Assembly: GCA_029532415.1 (NCBI GenBank)
Contig: JAQOTA010000050.1
Coordinates: 6,386,001 to 6,450,000, forward strand
Reading direction: 5' to 3'
DNA: 64,000 bases
Source of the DNA: Marasmius tenuissimus
Lineage: Eukaryota; Basidiomycota; Agaricomycetes; Agaricales; Marasmiaceae
Each line of letters starts with the position of its first letter. Within the stretch, counting starts at the first letter, position 1. Positions 36,475-48,119 of the stretch are shown one piece after another. The notes under the pieces are model-generated. The model saw only the letters and a list, made by a program, of their open reading frames with translations, had not been told where the DNA came from and did not search any database. The translations under genes and the position numbers were made by a program.

Positions 36475-38961
36475 ATGCCCAAGAAACTCTTCCCGCACGT
36501 TCCTCTGGCGCTCGTCTGCGCATCGCTTGGGAATGCACTTCCTTCGGTCGGAGAATTGGACCTAACCAGAAGGGCTTCAACTCATCATATCAGGAATCTC
36601 AATGACGGTCTTCAAGTCATATCGTACCATCCAACAACCACATACCAAGTTCGTCCGATCATACGTTACCCTCGCTCCTTCGTGAATTTGAATCGTTTTA
36701 GACCTTTGGCGAAGGGATCGAGCCATCATCAGCTTCGCTGAAAACTCGCGACTCCAACATAGAAGACCAAGTAATCTCATTCGTCGCCTCGGCATTGGGC
36801 ATCGATCCCATTCACGTGGGGTTCAGGTCCGGTTACACTACCGAGGATGGCACTACGCACGGATACGCTAGGCAGTTTCATGTAAGCGTTGCTTTCAACT
36901 TTGCCCTACTTCCGGTACGTGGTAAACTCACTATTCAACATAGAACGGTATTCCATTCAGCAATGCTGTTGCCAACGTTGCTTTCAAGAACAATAAAGTC
37001 ATTGCATTCGGCCATTCGTTTGTGAACATCAGTGAGTCCCAATTAAGTTTGGAGTTACACTCTGCGTGATCGGTTCACGTAGATAAGATTGCTAATTCGA
37101 ATCCCACTCTCGACGTGAACTCTGCGACTGCGAAAGCCGAAGAAGTCCTTCAAGGCAAGAAAAACATCATTGAGCCCGCTCTCGAGTATCTACTCCTTGA
37201 AGACGGCTTGGCAGCTCTCGTACATGTCATTGAAATCCAGAATTGGCGAGAACGGGAAACCAAGACTTGGTATAAGGCCTATGTAGATGCTCATTCCGGC
37301 AAACTGGTTTCCATCAATGATTTCGTTTCGCATGCTTCCGTGAGTACCTTTTCCCGTTATCGAGTTTTCAATGTCGTTGACACGGGTGTCCTTCTCTCAG
37401 TATAAGGTTCTTCCAATTTGGAAGCAGACTCCCGATGAAGGATACGAAGTTATCGTTGACCCACAACTGCTTACAGCCGCTTCACCCGCTGGATGGCACC
37501 TACCTGAGGGTAACTCTACCGAGTAAGCATGCTCCTCGTGGTAGATGAGTCGGAACTCACCTATCAATCACCTCCCGCTTCCTAGGGGCAACAATGTCGC
37601 CGTCTACATAGGCCACCAATTCCAAGACCCCCTCAACACCACACTCCAGTCCAGTCCCGGACTTGTATTCAATTACACCTACGACGCCTCCCAAGACCCC
37701 GCCGTCACATCAAACCAAGACGCCGCTCGTACCAACGTGTTTTACCTCGCCAACACGTTTCACGATACGCTATACTTGTATGGGTTCACAGAGAACGCGT
37801 TTAACTTTCAGAACGATAATTTCGGAAAAGGTGGAGTCGGAGGGGATAGATTCTTGGTGAGTGTGCAGAGTACGTTGGGGATGAATAATGGTTTTACTGC
37901 GACTCCTCCTGAGTATGTCTCCCTTTTCTCTTTCTCTTGTACCACGATTCGAGCTAAAATCTGGAATGCTCAAAGTGGTCGATCTGGGCGTACTGAATTG
38001 ACGTTGTGGGATTTAACAAACGTGAGTGAGCGAGCGAGCATGTTTCTCTCTGCAACCTTTACTTACATCCTAACATCAATTTCCCCAGCCTCAACGCGAC
38101 GGTGCCATGGAAAACGACCTCGTCATTCACGAATCAACTCACGGCATGACCTCACGGATGACTGGAGGGGGTACCGCTCAATGCCTCGACACTCGAGAAG
38201 CCGGTGGGCTAGACGAAGGTTGGGCTGATGCCGTAGCCAAGTACGTTTCCCATCACAGGCTCTCGGAGTTGACGCCTCAACATTTGATAGCTGGTTCTCA
38301 CACTCTGCAACTCCGGAAGTTCACGACTTCTATTTTGTTCCGTGGGTTACGAATGGGAATTCTACGTATTTCCGGACGGGTCCCTATTGGACTTCGGTGG
38401 CTACGAATTCGTTGAGGTATTCGGACCTCTCGACTCGGGAGACTTTACATGGTGAGTTTATTCGATTTCAAGTCTTCATCGCTTCTCTGTTGTTGATTTG
38501 ACCTCTGGTAGAAATGGGAGAGGTAAAATAGACTCCGTGGTCATCTCTGCAAATACTGGACTCACACACTTTCTCTTTATTCTCTCGATTGTCGTCAGAT
38601 ATGGTGAGCATATTTCTCTATCTACTCACCTTACCCAAGTTCACCCCTCTTAAACAGGGCGAACATCCTTCACAACGTCTACTCAGCGCTTGTTACCAAG
38701 CACGGTTGGTCCTCGGCCGCTCTCACCGACTCTACTGGTTCATCTGGAAACGTCGTATGGCTCCACCTCATCGTAGACGGACTGGCACTCCAACCGTGCA
38801 ACCCCACATTTACGACTGCTCGAGACGCCATTATCCAAGCTGATACGAATCGGTACGGAGGGGTCAATAGGTGTCTCCTGTGGAAGGTTTTCGCGAGTAG
38901 AGGTCTCGGTGTCGAAGCTAAGGATTATGTTGATTCGGATACAGTTCCAGAGGGCTGTTAG
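36475..38961 (+). CDS. Fungalysin, secreted M36 zinc metalloprotease
   Basis: Extracellular endopeptidase made as a proenzyme. Exons 36475-36648, 36702-36881, 36944-37031, 37083-37339, 37401-37522, 37586-37912, 37976-38021, 38089-38240, 38291-38451, 38512-38522 (11 nt), 38597-38601 (5 nt), 38658-38961; 608 aa. Signal peptide MPKKLFPHVPLALVCASLGNALP, then an FTP-type propeptide and the catalytic domain. HESTH (412-416) is the HExxH zinc site and Glu441 in LDEGWAD is the probable third ligand. PPDGRSGR, PQRDGAMENDLVIHE and LHEMGEIWANILHNVY are family landmarks; the two tiny exons encode the EMGEIW part, whose conservation supports them. An in-frame ATG at 36442 would add 11 residues before the signal peptide. 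Convergent with the small peptide gene, 56 bp away. Confidence 0.92.
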
Positions 38962-39017
38962 GGGTGAACGTGGGTACAATTCTATCACGAAGACTATCCT
39001 TCCTCCACTCTCCCTTC

Positions 39018-39244
39018 TTAAGTCGTAATACATCCACCCTTTGATGAGTTACACCCTGGGTCTGCATCTGGGTATGCGTATGGTTCTCGCTTCAACTGGC
39101 TACGAGTCGACAGTGGAAAAGCGGCTACGATGATCAGCTCATGAGTGTGTCCGAATCTCAAATTACGAGGAGAAATAGGGGAAACTCACTGTAGCCGTTC
39201 GTGATGAGAAGAGTGAGAATAATGGTGACCTGTTTGAAGATCAT
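39018..39244 (-). CDS. Tiny secreted peptide precursor with a KR cleavage site
   Basis: Exons in transcript order: 39244-39190, 39124-39018; 53 aa. Residues 1-20 (MIFKQVTIILTLLITNGYTA) form a signal peptide; a short pro-part follows and Lys30-Arg31 is a classic Kex2 site. The released 22-residue peptide begins EPYAYPDADPG and has Cys43 and Cys50 with Lys/Gly between them, able to form one disulfide. The intron (gtgagt...tag) is 65 bp and the frame closes at TAA. A doubled TATA box (39286-39297) lies about 45 bp upstream. The arrangement resembles secreted processed signalling peptides. The C-terminal CITT looks loosely like a CaaX box but would not be used on a secretory-pathway peptide. No family recognised. 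Confidence 0.68.
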
Positions 39245-39285
39245 TGTTGGAGAGGTGGGTATGTGTTGCGAAGTACGGCCACGGT

Positions 39286-39297
39286 CTTATACTTATA
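39286..39297 (-). promoter_or_regulatory. TATA box of the 53-aa peptide gene
   Basis: Minus strand reads TATAAGTATAAG, about 45-50 nt before the ATG at 39244. Confidence 0.45.
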
Positions 39298-39468
39298 CTG
39301 TCAGGCTGTGTGGAAAATGATGGCTGCGGCGTTGTTATCACCGTACGTTGAATGATCGAGAATCCAAAGGAGAAGAACTGTTCGATCTTCGATCTACCTC
39401 AACGCAAGAGAGCTAAAAACTACAGTTAGAGACGGTTCAGAAAAAAATTCCGAACAAAAAGCATGACT

Positions 39469-39564
39469 GATTCGACCCAGGCTCGAACTGAGGACCTTCT
39501 GTGCTTCCTATATGCAACCATCCGCATGTAAGACAGATGCGATAACCAACTACGCCATCGAACC
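39469..39564 (-). tRNA. tRNA-Val (anticodon UAC) with intron
   Basis: Minus strand: acceptor 5' GGTTCGA pairs with 3' TCGAATC (one wobble pair); D-arm GGCGTAGTTGGTTATCGC; anticodon stem TCTGT/ACAGA enclosing CTTACA, anticodon TAC; T-arm CTCAG-TTCGAGC-CTGGG. About 23 nt separate the anticodon loop from its 3' stem, an intron at the canonical 37/38 site. Confidence 0.85.
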
Positions 39565-41240
39565 AGATGGACGTTGCGGTTCTCTCCATAATACATCAAA
39601 ATCGGACAGGGCGGGACTTTTCTTGATCCTAGCTGGATGATAGGGTTTTTTGAAATACTGACATCGAAGTCGTATTGTACCCTTCGGCAAGATCACAGCT
39701 CGTATACTGTTTAAAAATGAATCATTATCCACCTGAGCTGCGATCTTTCAGAACGTCCAACTCAGATCCCAGAGAACAAGAACCACGCCTCCGATGGAAT
39801 CAGGGTTCGGTTCAACTATAATCATCTGTCAGGGTTATGTCATCCGCCGAAGTTCGTGACAAGAACGTGGACGTATCGACCTGAACTGTCAATAAGTATC
39901 CAAGATGGCATTGAGAACAATTCAAGAACGGGAAACAGTAATGTGGATGCCGTCTTCAGAAGGAAACGAGAAAACTCATCGTTATCGACTGCAAGACAGG
40001 AGAGGAGGCGGGGAATAGGAGGGATAAAGCAGAAAAGAGTGCGATGGAAATAGCGGAGTAGACAGGTATCCGTGATGGGGAGACTGAAAGTAGGCGCTCG
40101 AAGGAGAACGAGAAAAGATCGAAGGATATGCTAATCATTGCTGGACTTCCATCTCCATTTTCGATCGAGTGGATCAGAGCGAGGAGTAGAAGCAGACGAA
40201 GCGTTTGGTAGCATTACCTCTCACGTATACGGGACGGAGATGTGGATGGGTCATATAGAGGGCAGAGTAGAAGCGACGGGGTGTATGTTATCACTATCCA
40301 ACAGCAAGGCTTCAAGGGGACATGGCTGGGTATGTCTTAGGTACTATCTTCAATTTTAAACGCCACAAACCATCATCGCCACAGGTCTTAAACTTCGTCT
40401 CTCTTGACAGCAGTGGGGTAGGGGTCGACTAAGAGAACTAATCGGAACGCAAAGATTGAGTTCTATGCAGAAAGACACGGATTGAATATTGAATAATCGA
40501 AGAGAGAATGTACACGAGAGCTGGAACGCACCTCAACCCCAATACCAGCCAATCCACCCCAACCCGGTCCAAATTTCTGATCCACCGACCTGATGCCATC
40601 CCGAATGGCAGAGCAATCCAAGAGTATTTGAATGTTCATTTTGAGAGCGTCATTCGTGTCAAGCCTCGTTTCGTGGTGAGATCATGTTGCGGCAATCCTT
40701 GTCCTGCGGCTTTGGGTGTCTCAACACACCAGATTACGAGCTATAAAGGCGGTCTGTTAATCAACGCGGTGGTGAGGAGACAAGCAGCACAGAATACCTC
40801 AGAGCAGTGCCATGAAATCTATTCGAGAGACCTGCGTCACAATGAGAAGAAGAAAAGAATGCTCAAAGCACTCGAAGGACGGCGTCGTAATGGTAGTCAA
40901 AAGCCAACCTGTGCTCCAGCTTTGGATCCTCGTTTTGTGGAGAAATCGCTGGGTAATCGGTGTCCAATGATTTTTTTGCGTCTAGGCTGGCGCACCAATT
41001 CAGGTTATTGACGTCAAAAGCAAACCTATCAAGGAAATCTGTCAAGAATGAGAGTCGCGAAGATGGTAGGAATATACACAGAAGGAAAAAATCCTCGACC
41101 GGAGACCTGCGTCGTAAGTACTGAGAGGAAGACCGCGCCCCGGCTTCGGAGCCGAACACCGACATCTTGTGATCAGTCTTATCTCCGCAAGTCTCCGTCA
41201 CCGACTCTTCTAATACTTCTATGCCGCATTCCAACATGAA
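39565..41240. other. Intergenic region between tRNA genes
   Basis: About 1.7 kb. A 167-codon frame at 40508-41011 is rich in Arg/Ser, lacks homology and overlaps a frame on the other strand; not called as a gene. Confidence 0.45.
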
Positions 41241-41341
41241 GATCCCTTAGCTCAGCGGTAGAGCATCTGATTCCAGTATAACATGAATGAGTTGGGCCTA
41301 TCGGATCCAGAAGGTCGTCCGTTCAATCCGGGCAGGGATCA
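41241..41341 (+). tRNA. tRNA-Trp (anticodon CCA) with intron
   Basis: Acceptor GATCCCT/AGGGATC, D-arm TAGCTCAGCGGTAGAGCA, anticodon CCA in TTCCAG, about 30 nt of intron, then CCAGAAGG; T-arm GTCCG-TTCAATC-CGGGC. The anticodon stem has one mismatch next to the loop. Discriminator base A. Confidence 0.82.
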
Positions 41342-41988
41342 TCATTTTTCCCCTTTCCACACGTTTTCGTCAATTGAACTTGTCATATGCATGGGGGTAA
41401 GTTTCCTCTCTTCCAGTAGTGACATTGTACATTTTTGTCCTGTGGATCTATCGTCCGGGTAGTGCCTTGACAGAGCCTGTCAATCCTGATGCGCACGACA
41501 GAAGTCCTCGAAAAAATAGTGCACCAGCCTCATATTCCGTTGCAGGAAACTAAACGCTGAGCTACAGCCTACCACGTCTGGTCTTTCTTCGATGTCTAAT
41601 GGGAGACGATGATATACACCGTAATGGATGTGTGAACAATGCGTCGTGGCAAGGTTATAGCCTGATGTCCATCCAGATACCCTGGCCCGCCACTTTGAAA
41701 TGTCTCTCGAACTTTCGTTCATCTGAGCCTCTAAAACTTGTTGCGCGCTGAAGCCCGACCTACTCTGTCAAAATATGGTCCTATTGGCTCTAAAACTGAA
41801 CCTACGGTCTACATTTTGTCATGTGGCCCCAGTCCCGGCTAGCGTACCGAACAGCGCAACGTGAGCCGAATGGATTCTACAAGTACCATATATGGTGTAT
41901 CATTCATTCAAGATTGGTGATAAATTCATATGTAATTTTCCAAATGAAGGGGACGTATCTCACGGCTTTCAGATGAAGATCAACATCG
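41342..41988. other. Intergenic region between tRNA-Trp and tRNA-Tyr
   Basis: About 650 bp, no gene recognised on either strand. Confidence 0.4.
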
Positions 41989-42087
41989 CCGACCTTAGCT
42001 CAGTTGGAAGAGCACAAGACTGTAATTGCAAAGACCTGCGAATCCGCCTTCATCTTGGGGTCGCCTGTTCGAACCAGGCAGGTCGGA
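41989..42087 (+). tRNA. tRNA-Tyr (anticodon GUA) with intron
   Basis: Acceptor CCGACCT/AGGTCGG, D-arm TAGCTCAGTTGGAAGAGCA, anticodon stem CAAGA/TCTTG with CTGTAA, anticodon GTA, about 26 nt of intron, T-arm GCCTG-TTCGAAC-CAGGC, discriminator A. Confidence 0.9.
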
Positions 42088-42706
42088 ATGTCGCGTCTGG
42101 AAAACTCAATTTTTTTTTCTCCTCCCCTCGACGAAGACTTTGTTACCGGGCTAAATCAAAGTCGAACGTGTTGCATTTTTCGTCGAAGCCAGGCCAACTC
42201 CTTCCCTCGCTCCGCGCAAGGATTCATTTCGGCTCTTTCCGCTCATATACACCTTCTTTCTTTTCGATATCGTAGTGTACCCTCTTGTACACCCAATCGC
42301 CCCCAGAGAGAATGGGGAGCCTTCCTGCCTGAAGATGGTCGTCCGCCCTTACTCATATGGTCGAAGTCGGACGGAGAACGAACCTGTTTTGACTCGGGAT
42401 TGCTAGAGAAGGAGAGTTTGGCGACAATACTCTTCCCGAGCTTGTCCTTTCCACGCCTCGGTCCTCGTGTTTTGTCCGGAACAGCGTCAAATAATCGATC
42501 AGTTGGATGCTCAATTTCTCAGAAAATATGGGGCCCCGTCTACTCTATCATTCATCTTGTCGCGTTCCTGATCTCTGAGGGCTTAGGATCCTGTGATCCC
42601 GTTTTGAAGTAAGTAATGTAGACATCATACGAGTACTCGCAAAAATAGAAGAGCCAGCCTCAACCCATCCATAAAAAAGGACAAATTGAGGGCAGTTTCT
42701 GCTTAT
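42088..42706. other. Intergenic region between tRNA-Tyr and tRNA-Lys
   Basis: About 620 bp; starts with a T run right after the tRNA, a likely Pol III terminator near 42110. Overlapping frames without homology. Confidence 0.4.
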
Positions 42707-42810
42707 AGCCCACCGCGAGGGTCGAACTCGCAGCCTTCAGATTTTCATTTCTTGTTGGTGGCACCAGATCCATAAAAGTCTGACGCTCTATCCGATTGAG
42801 CTAGGCGGGC
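42707..42810 (-). tRNA. tRNA-Lys (anticodon UUU) with intron
   Basis: Minus strand: GCCCGCC/GGTGGGC acceptor with wobble, D-arm TAGCTCAATCGGATAGAGC, anticodon stem CAGA/TCTG with CTTTTA, anticodon TTT, about 30 nt of intron, T-arm GCGAG-TTCGACC-CTCGC. Body is nearly identical to the tRNA-Lys(CUU) at 61304-61407; the introns differ. Confidence 0.9.
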
Positions 42811-43109
42811 AGCTAAATGATCACTAACCTTGGGTCGTATCAATCCCGCTCGAGAGACTTGAGATATAGTGAACATCCGAGCTCCGAGATAGACTGCGCC
42901 CTGTAAGGAGAGCAAGCAAAGACTCAGCCTAAAGAACCGGTAATATATTGACAAACTAGGTACCATCATTTTGACTTTTTAAGTAATAGTCCAGAAACCC
43001 ATAAAATTTACCCGAGGAACATCCGAAGTTGTAGAATAAGGCCCAAAGGTCGGTCGAGTGTGAGATGCAACACATTCAAACGAGAGACACCATGTCCAGC
43101 CGGCTCTAG

Positions 43110-45541
43110 CTAAAGATCCCCTGGTCCGAGAGCGTCATAAATAGGGCAAAGGTCATCCCAGGCCGCTTGAATGGGCGCATCAGCATGAATGCATGGAATT
43201 GAAAACGGTTATGAACTCACTGGGAGGCGCAGGTAAAGCCTTCCATTCATCGGGCCTTTCAGCAAACACAGCCGAAAAGCCACTGATCGAAGCATTTGTC
43301 AGTAACTAAGTACCGGACTCCTCAAAGTATGGGCGATACTCACGCTTCCAAATGCCAGTCGATATGGCAATGCAGAATCCAAGGGCCAGGGTTATCCGTA
43401 CGGAAACGAATCGTAACATTATCATTCGCGCCTCCAATGTTGATCACATCACGGCGGACCTGGAGGGAATAGTAGTGAGATACCGGGATTTTTTTTTCGA
43501 CAAAGGAGCACCTACAGGGTTAGCATAGTTGTAGGTGCTGCTACCAGCAACACGAACAACGTCGAATGCGTGCTTGAATCGAGCATATTAGCCACGGGAA
43601 TAAGAGAAAAGACAAAGGGAGGACGACGTACACCGTGCAAATGCATAGGATGTTCGATACCCAGCAAACCACCCGTAAAAGACAGCTCTACCACAGCATT
43701 CTTCGGAAGCGGGAACACCATACCCTCAGGTAACAAATTGTTGGGATTTTGAGCACCACTAAGGATCTGAAGTAAGACAGGGACAGGAGGAGGAACAAAG
43801 CTGCGTCCGTTAACCGTGAAGAGGCCATTGCTCTACACAAAACGAATTATATTCAGCGCAGCTCCGACGACGACACGACAGACTCACGAATCCGAGGTTA
43901 AGGTGCATCGCAACGTCAACTCCGCCAATTGTGGGTCCTCCAGGTGCCCCGGGATTGGAAAGAGGCTAAGCAGGTAGTTGGTTCAGTTAATGAGGGGGGT
44001 GCGAAATCCCAAATTAGACTTCGTGCACTCACTTTGAGGTTGGCTTCACTCAGCGGAGCTGCCGGCTTGTAAGTCGAGGCCGCAGGTTCCTCTTCTGGAG
44101 CTCCGACATATCGCAAAATAGCAGAGTTGATACCGTTGATGAACCCGGTCGTTCCTGCGTTTGGGTTTGCTCGAATCCCTAAAAGTCAGGGGGTATTACA
44201 TGAGTATGGAGGATGAAAGACTGGTAGCTATATAACTCACAATAGTTCCCGACAGGTTGGTTGGCTTCTACCTGGAGAGTCAAAATCAGAGGTCTGCACA
44301 AATTTTCCGCTCAGAGAAATACTCACCACCAGTGAATACCTTTGGCCAGCATAAATCCTGACTGAATCTCCCGCTATAGCCTCATGACTGACTGAATCCA
44401 CCTCAATTGCGTTACTAGATGCGTGACTTTCGTAAGAAAAACGACGCCAGACACTGAAGGATACCCACAATGTATGACCCTCGATATAGAAGTTGTAGTT
44501 GGGATTACAACCGATATTCACGACGCGGAAGCGGTATCTAATGGTTGGAGAAGTCAAATTGGTAACGGTTTCGATTATTTTCAATAATCGTACCGTTTCC
44601 CAGCCTCGACAGTGAGAACTGTCAACGGCGAAGTCGCGTTACCGTCGCTCCACCGACCGAGGCCATTTATGAGGGTAGATTGTGGAGTGCTGATAACGAC
44701 AGAGAGCAATCATCACGGAGTGCTGACATTGTGAATGGGTTGAAAACCTACCCGAAGGTAATCTGTTTCGCTTTGGTGTGATACCAGTCCGCGAGCGTGA
44801 TGACGGTAGACTCTGTCAACGCAAGCATATTCGTTGGTTGTGGATTAGGCAACAAGAAAAGACGAAACCGTACCATCATCAACGTCATAAAGACCGGCAT
44901 GAGGATCTTGAGGGTCATAGACAACCATCGCCCCACGAAGGCCATCACAGTACTGAGTCGCTATAGAGTAGTGTCATTATTAGTACGTCGCGTAAAAAAG
45001 GGATTTATTGGCTCACAAAGATGAGAATGATACCAGAACGTTCCAGCCTGGTCTTGAGCCCGGAAGTCGTACAGAAAGCTTTTGCCCTTCGCTATTGGAC
45101 ATTGGGTCACGAAAGCAGGTCCGTCAGCCCAGGGAGTGTCATTTTGGAGAAATCCGTGCCAGTGCTACCGAGAGTAAAAGGCCACGAGTTTAAAATACGA
45201 AGAAAGGAACTTTTGTGGGTGATGCTCACGATACTCGTCGACTGCAACATCGTATTATCGTTCAGATTATTAACAACGTTGAGCTTGAAGTTGTCGTTCT
45301 GCGGGATTATAGGTCAGCAATCCCTTCCAAACCATGGACGAAAGAGAAGGAATCAGACCTTGTTTCCGACAATGAGTGGACCGATGGTACTACCACCAGC
45401 AACGACAGCACCACGAGTAAAGCCATCGGGGGAAACGTCCTTGTTGGTGATGACAAGGTCAGCCACAGGGCCGATCGCGGCAAAGCCGGGCGATGCGAGG
45501 AAGCAGGCGAGAGGGAAAAAGAACACCAAAAGGCGAGGCAT
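43110..45541 (-). CDS. Laccase 3, secreted multicopper oxidase
   Basis: Same reaction as laccase 2. Exons in transcript order: 45541-45359, 45298-45230, 45164-45017, 44960-44874, 44812-44752, 44689-44594, 44537-44469, 44414-44327, 44271-44241, 44178-44042, 43965-43888, 43832-43632, 43572-43516, 43459-43344, 43282-43221, 43165-43110; 512 aa. Signal peptide about 20 residues ([20 protein letters not shown]), mature start AIGPVADL. All four copper motifs are intact: [32 protein letters not shown] with axial Phe. Fifteen introns, all at positions shared with laccases 1 and 2, which have three more. Sister gene is laccase 4 (equal exon lengths except exon 10). A TATAAAA box stands 51 nt upstream, the same spacing as in laccase 4. 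Confidence 0.95.
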
Positions 45542-45591
45542 TATGGATCGGGTGTGTGCTGGTGTGATCTTCTGGCGAGGTACAAGTAGGG

Positions 45592-45598
45592 TTTTATA
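45592..45598 (-). promoter_or_regulatory. TATA box of laccase 3
   Basis: Minus strand TATAAAA, 51 nt before the ATG, as in laccase 4. Confidence 0.55.
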
Positions 45599-48119
45599 CT
45601 CAGATCGAAATTCGCCTCAGATACGGGGATTTGGGCTGCAGACAAATAGCCATGAATTTCCTCGGGACGCAAAGGTACACTCTGACGCGCACGCCGCACT
45701 TCCGATATCCAAAACGTAATCCGCGAGAAAATGACTTACTCGTTTACATTTAATGTCTACTCAGGACGGCCTATTGGCCAACAAATTGAGCGGGAAAGCG
45801 GATACGACGTACAAGGAGTATGGGCTAGCCTGAACACATAATCAACAATCAGTGGAGAGGTGCTTCAGATGACAATACATACTTACCACCGGGGCCCGGG
45901 AGCGGAGGCGTCGTAATCCCAGAGTTCGGTACTCCGTGTGTGTTTCAAAAGAGGGATTCTCCAAACGATTTTGAGAAGTACGAAGCATTGGATTCTGACT
46001 TAGTTGCGAGAGGTACCATCTCGACGTATACACCCAGTATCCAGTAGGTCGAAACGAATGATCACTCGAGCCTCCATGCCTCAATACCTTCCGAACGGGA
46101 GCAATTTTGAATCCGCGGACCTTTATCTGCGTGATGTCCGAACTTGAGACAGTAGCCGCATCCAACAAGCGAATAAGATCTGCTTCCGGGCTGTATTCAT
46201 TCCCTCCCGCGCACTGAAATTCTGAAAGCAGCCAATTGACAAAGCGTTTCACAGCTGAACCTTCCGAGCACGACAGCACACGAGATCCAAGTTCCTTATC
46301 TTGAATCCGCATTACGAACGACGGCATCCATCCATGAAGAAAAGTTGGCTTGAATTTGCGGTCGATTTTCATTGGAAAGGCAATGCTGCAAGGGTTTATT
46401 GAAGGAAAGGGTCTAATCCTGGAAATTAGTCGAAGACTAGGAAGCCTGCTCAGTATTTTGCCCCAGCCCTCGCGTTTGAAGGAAAGCGTCGTCGTGGTTG
46501 CTTGCAATGAGTGGTCGGCTACGTAACACAGCCTACGGGGTCAAGCTACGCTAAACAACGGTCCCGGCAGCCGGCGGGTTGAGAGGAACCTCTCAGCTGA
46601 GCGTTCTAAGCTGGATTCGAGAGACTCTGGGAATACTACTATATCTGATAAGGAGGTATGATAGGCATCATCGAGCTACGTATTTAACCGAAGGAATGGA
46701 CTGGAACCCCCGCCTCCATGGCACAAAAGCGCCCCTATCAACAAAACTGGCGGTTTAGGAATACATAAAAGATGTGATCTTCATCCCGAGTAATCACACC
46801 TCGCCTCTCATATCTCAGCATTGGATACTTCCTTGACCTGAGATTGGAACCCGTACTTTCCCCCTGACCGACGTACTGTGCAAATCTGAATTTACCGGCC
46901 GACTCTGCATTCGGGGATAATACAGATAGTGAAGAGGGGCCGGAAGGAACAATAAGACTTACGGTATTCAATCTACTTCGACAAGAGGGTGACGAGTTTT
47001 ATTACTTATGTCGGTGCATCTGGCACAGGTGCCCGAATGAAGAACTCTTCTACTTTTGGAACTCAGGCGCCCGTATTTACCTGTGGATACCCCTGGGCCC
47101 TTGGAGTGAGAGCTACCCATAACGGGTTATCTCACTGACATTTGGTGGCTCCCGAGTACCGAAAGCCGGGTTTGTGCAGGTTATAGAGTCAGCGAGAGAT
47201 AGGGTATCTATCCGAATGCTAAGCACGAATTTATCATAAGCTTTGTCACAACTCGCTACAGACTCTGGTCATTGAAGCAGCCCGATCGGATGCTTGGAAG
47301 ACGTAGGTCTCCGATTGAAGGAATACAAGTGCTCAGAGCTATGTATCGACTCTATTTAGTTCTGGGTCGGAAGAAGGCACACGATCGTAATTTTTGGACG
47401 GCTGATAAATGACAGAATTCAGAATGCGTGCTGTGCCAGTCGGTCATAGTGCCCAATTGAAAGGCCTAACGTCCTCCTTTCCTTCACTCTTCCCTATATA
47501 CCGGTTCCGAGATGCCCCTGCAAGTATCCACCAGTCTCTAGTTCGAAATAGGACTGAGTGTATCAAGGAGTCTATTAAACCACTTATCGGAAGCGAGAAC
47601 CGTGCGGGGATCGGATTACGTATATAGCTGTGCGTTAGTCGTCCCTGAGACGTGGCTTCTGAACAGGGACGACCAGTTGAATCATAGGTCTGACCGTATC
47701 CCAGCGAGGAATCTCTGGCGAAACTGCCCACAAGTACTCCTTTCAACCCAAAGGAGCACGAGTGGTTCGAATATCCTTGGCCCAAACAAATCCGTCAAAA
47801 CCGCCGGCCGAGTTAGAGTTTTAGAGTCGAAGTAATTGCATGTGCAGTGAGTACCAGTAAGTATCGAATACATCAAGTCCAGTGTTCTCTGCAAATAGTA
47901 ACAAACTTTTGGTCGGTAGATACAAGTACAGCGTGGTAGCGGGGATGATATTGTACAGTAATGTGAGTGTCATGAGGTACGGGAATTAGAAGGGGTGTAT
48001 AGTCGTAAGTGCTACGGTATACATAGACATATATATAAGTATCAGAAGATCAAGAAACAGTGTGGATGTGTGGAATGTGGGATGCGAGGGGCCGAGGGCG
48101 GCGTATGTGAATTGTCTGA
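45599..48119. other. Gene-poor region
   Basis: About 2.5 kb. The longest frame, minus strand 46507-45842, has no ATG at its head; from its first clear ATG (46369) it would give 175 aa with no recognised domain. It may be a gene fragment but lacks splice or homology support. Confidence 0.4.

Noticed and set aside
39018..39040. C-terminal CITT of the 53-aa peptide read as a CaaX prenylation box of a mating pheromone
   Set aside because: Basidiomycete pheromone precursors lack signal peptides, and this one has a clear signal sequence and a KR site, so it enters the secretory pathway; X = Thr is also atypical.
40508..41011. 167-codon frame on the plus strand between tRNA genes
   Set aside because: No homology or signal peptide, and a long frame overlaps it on the other strand; composition is not protein-like.
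45842..46507. 221-codon minus-strand frame
   Set aside because: It does not begin with ATG and shows no known motif; kept only as a note in the gap description.
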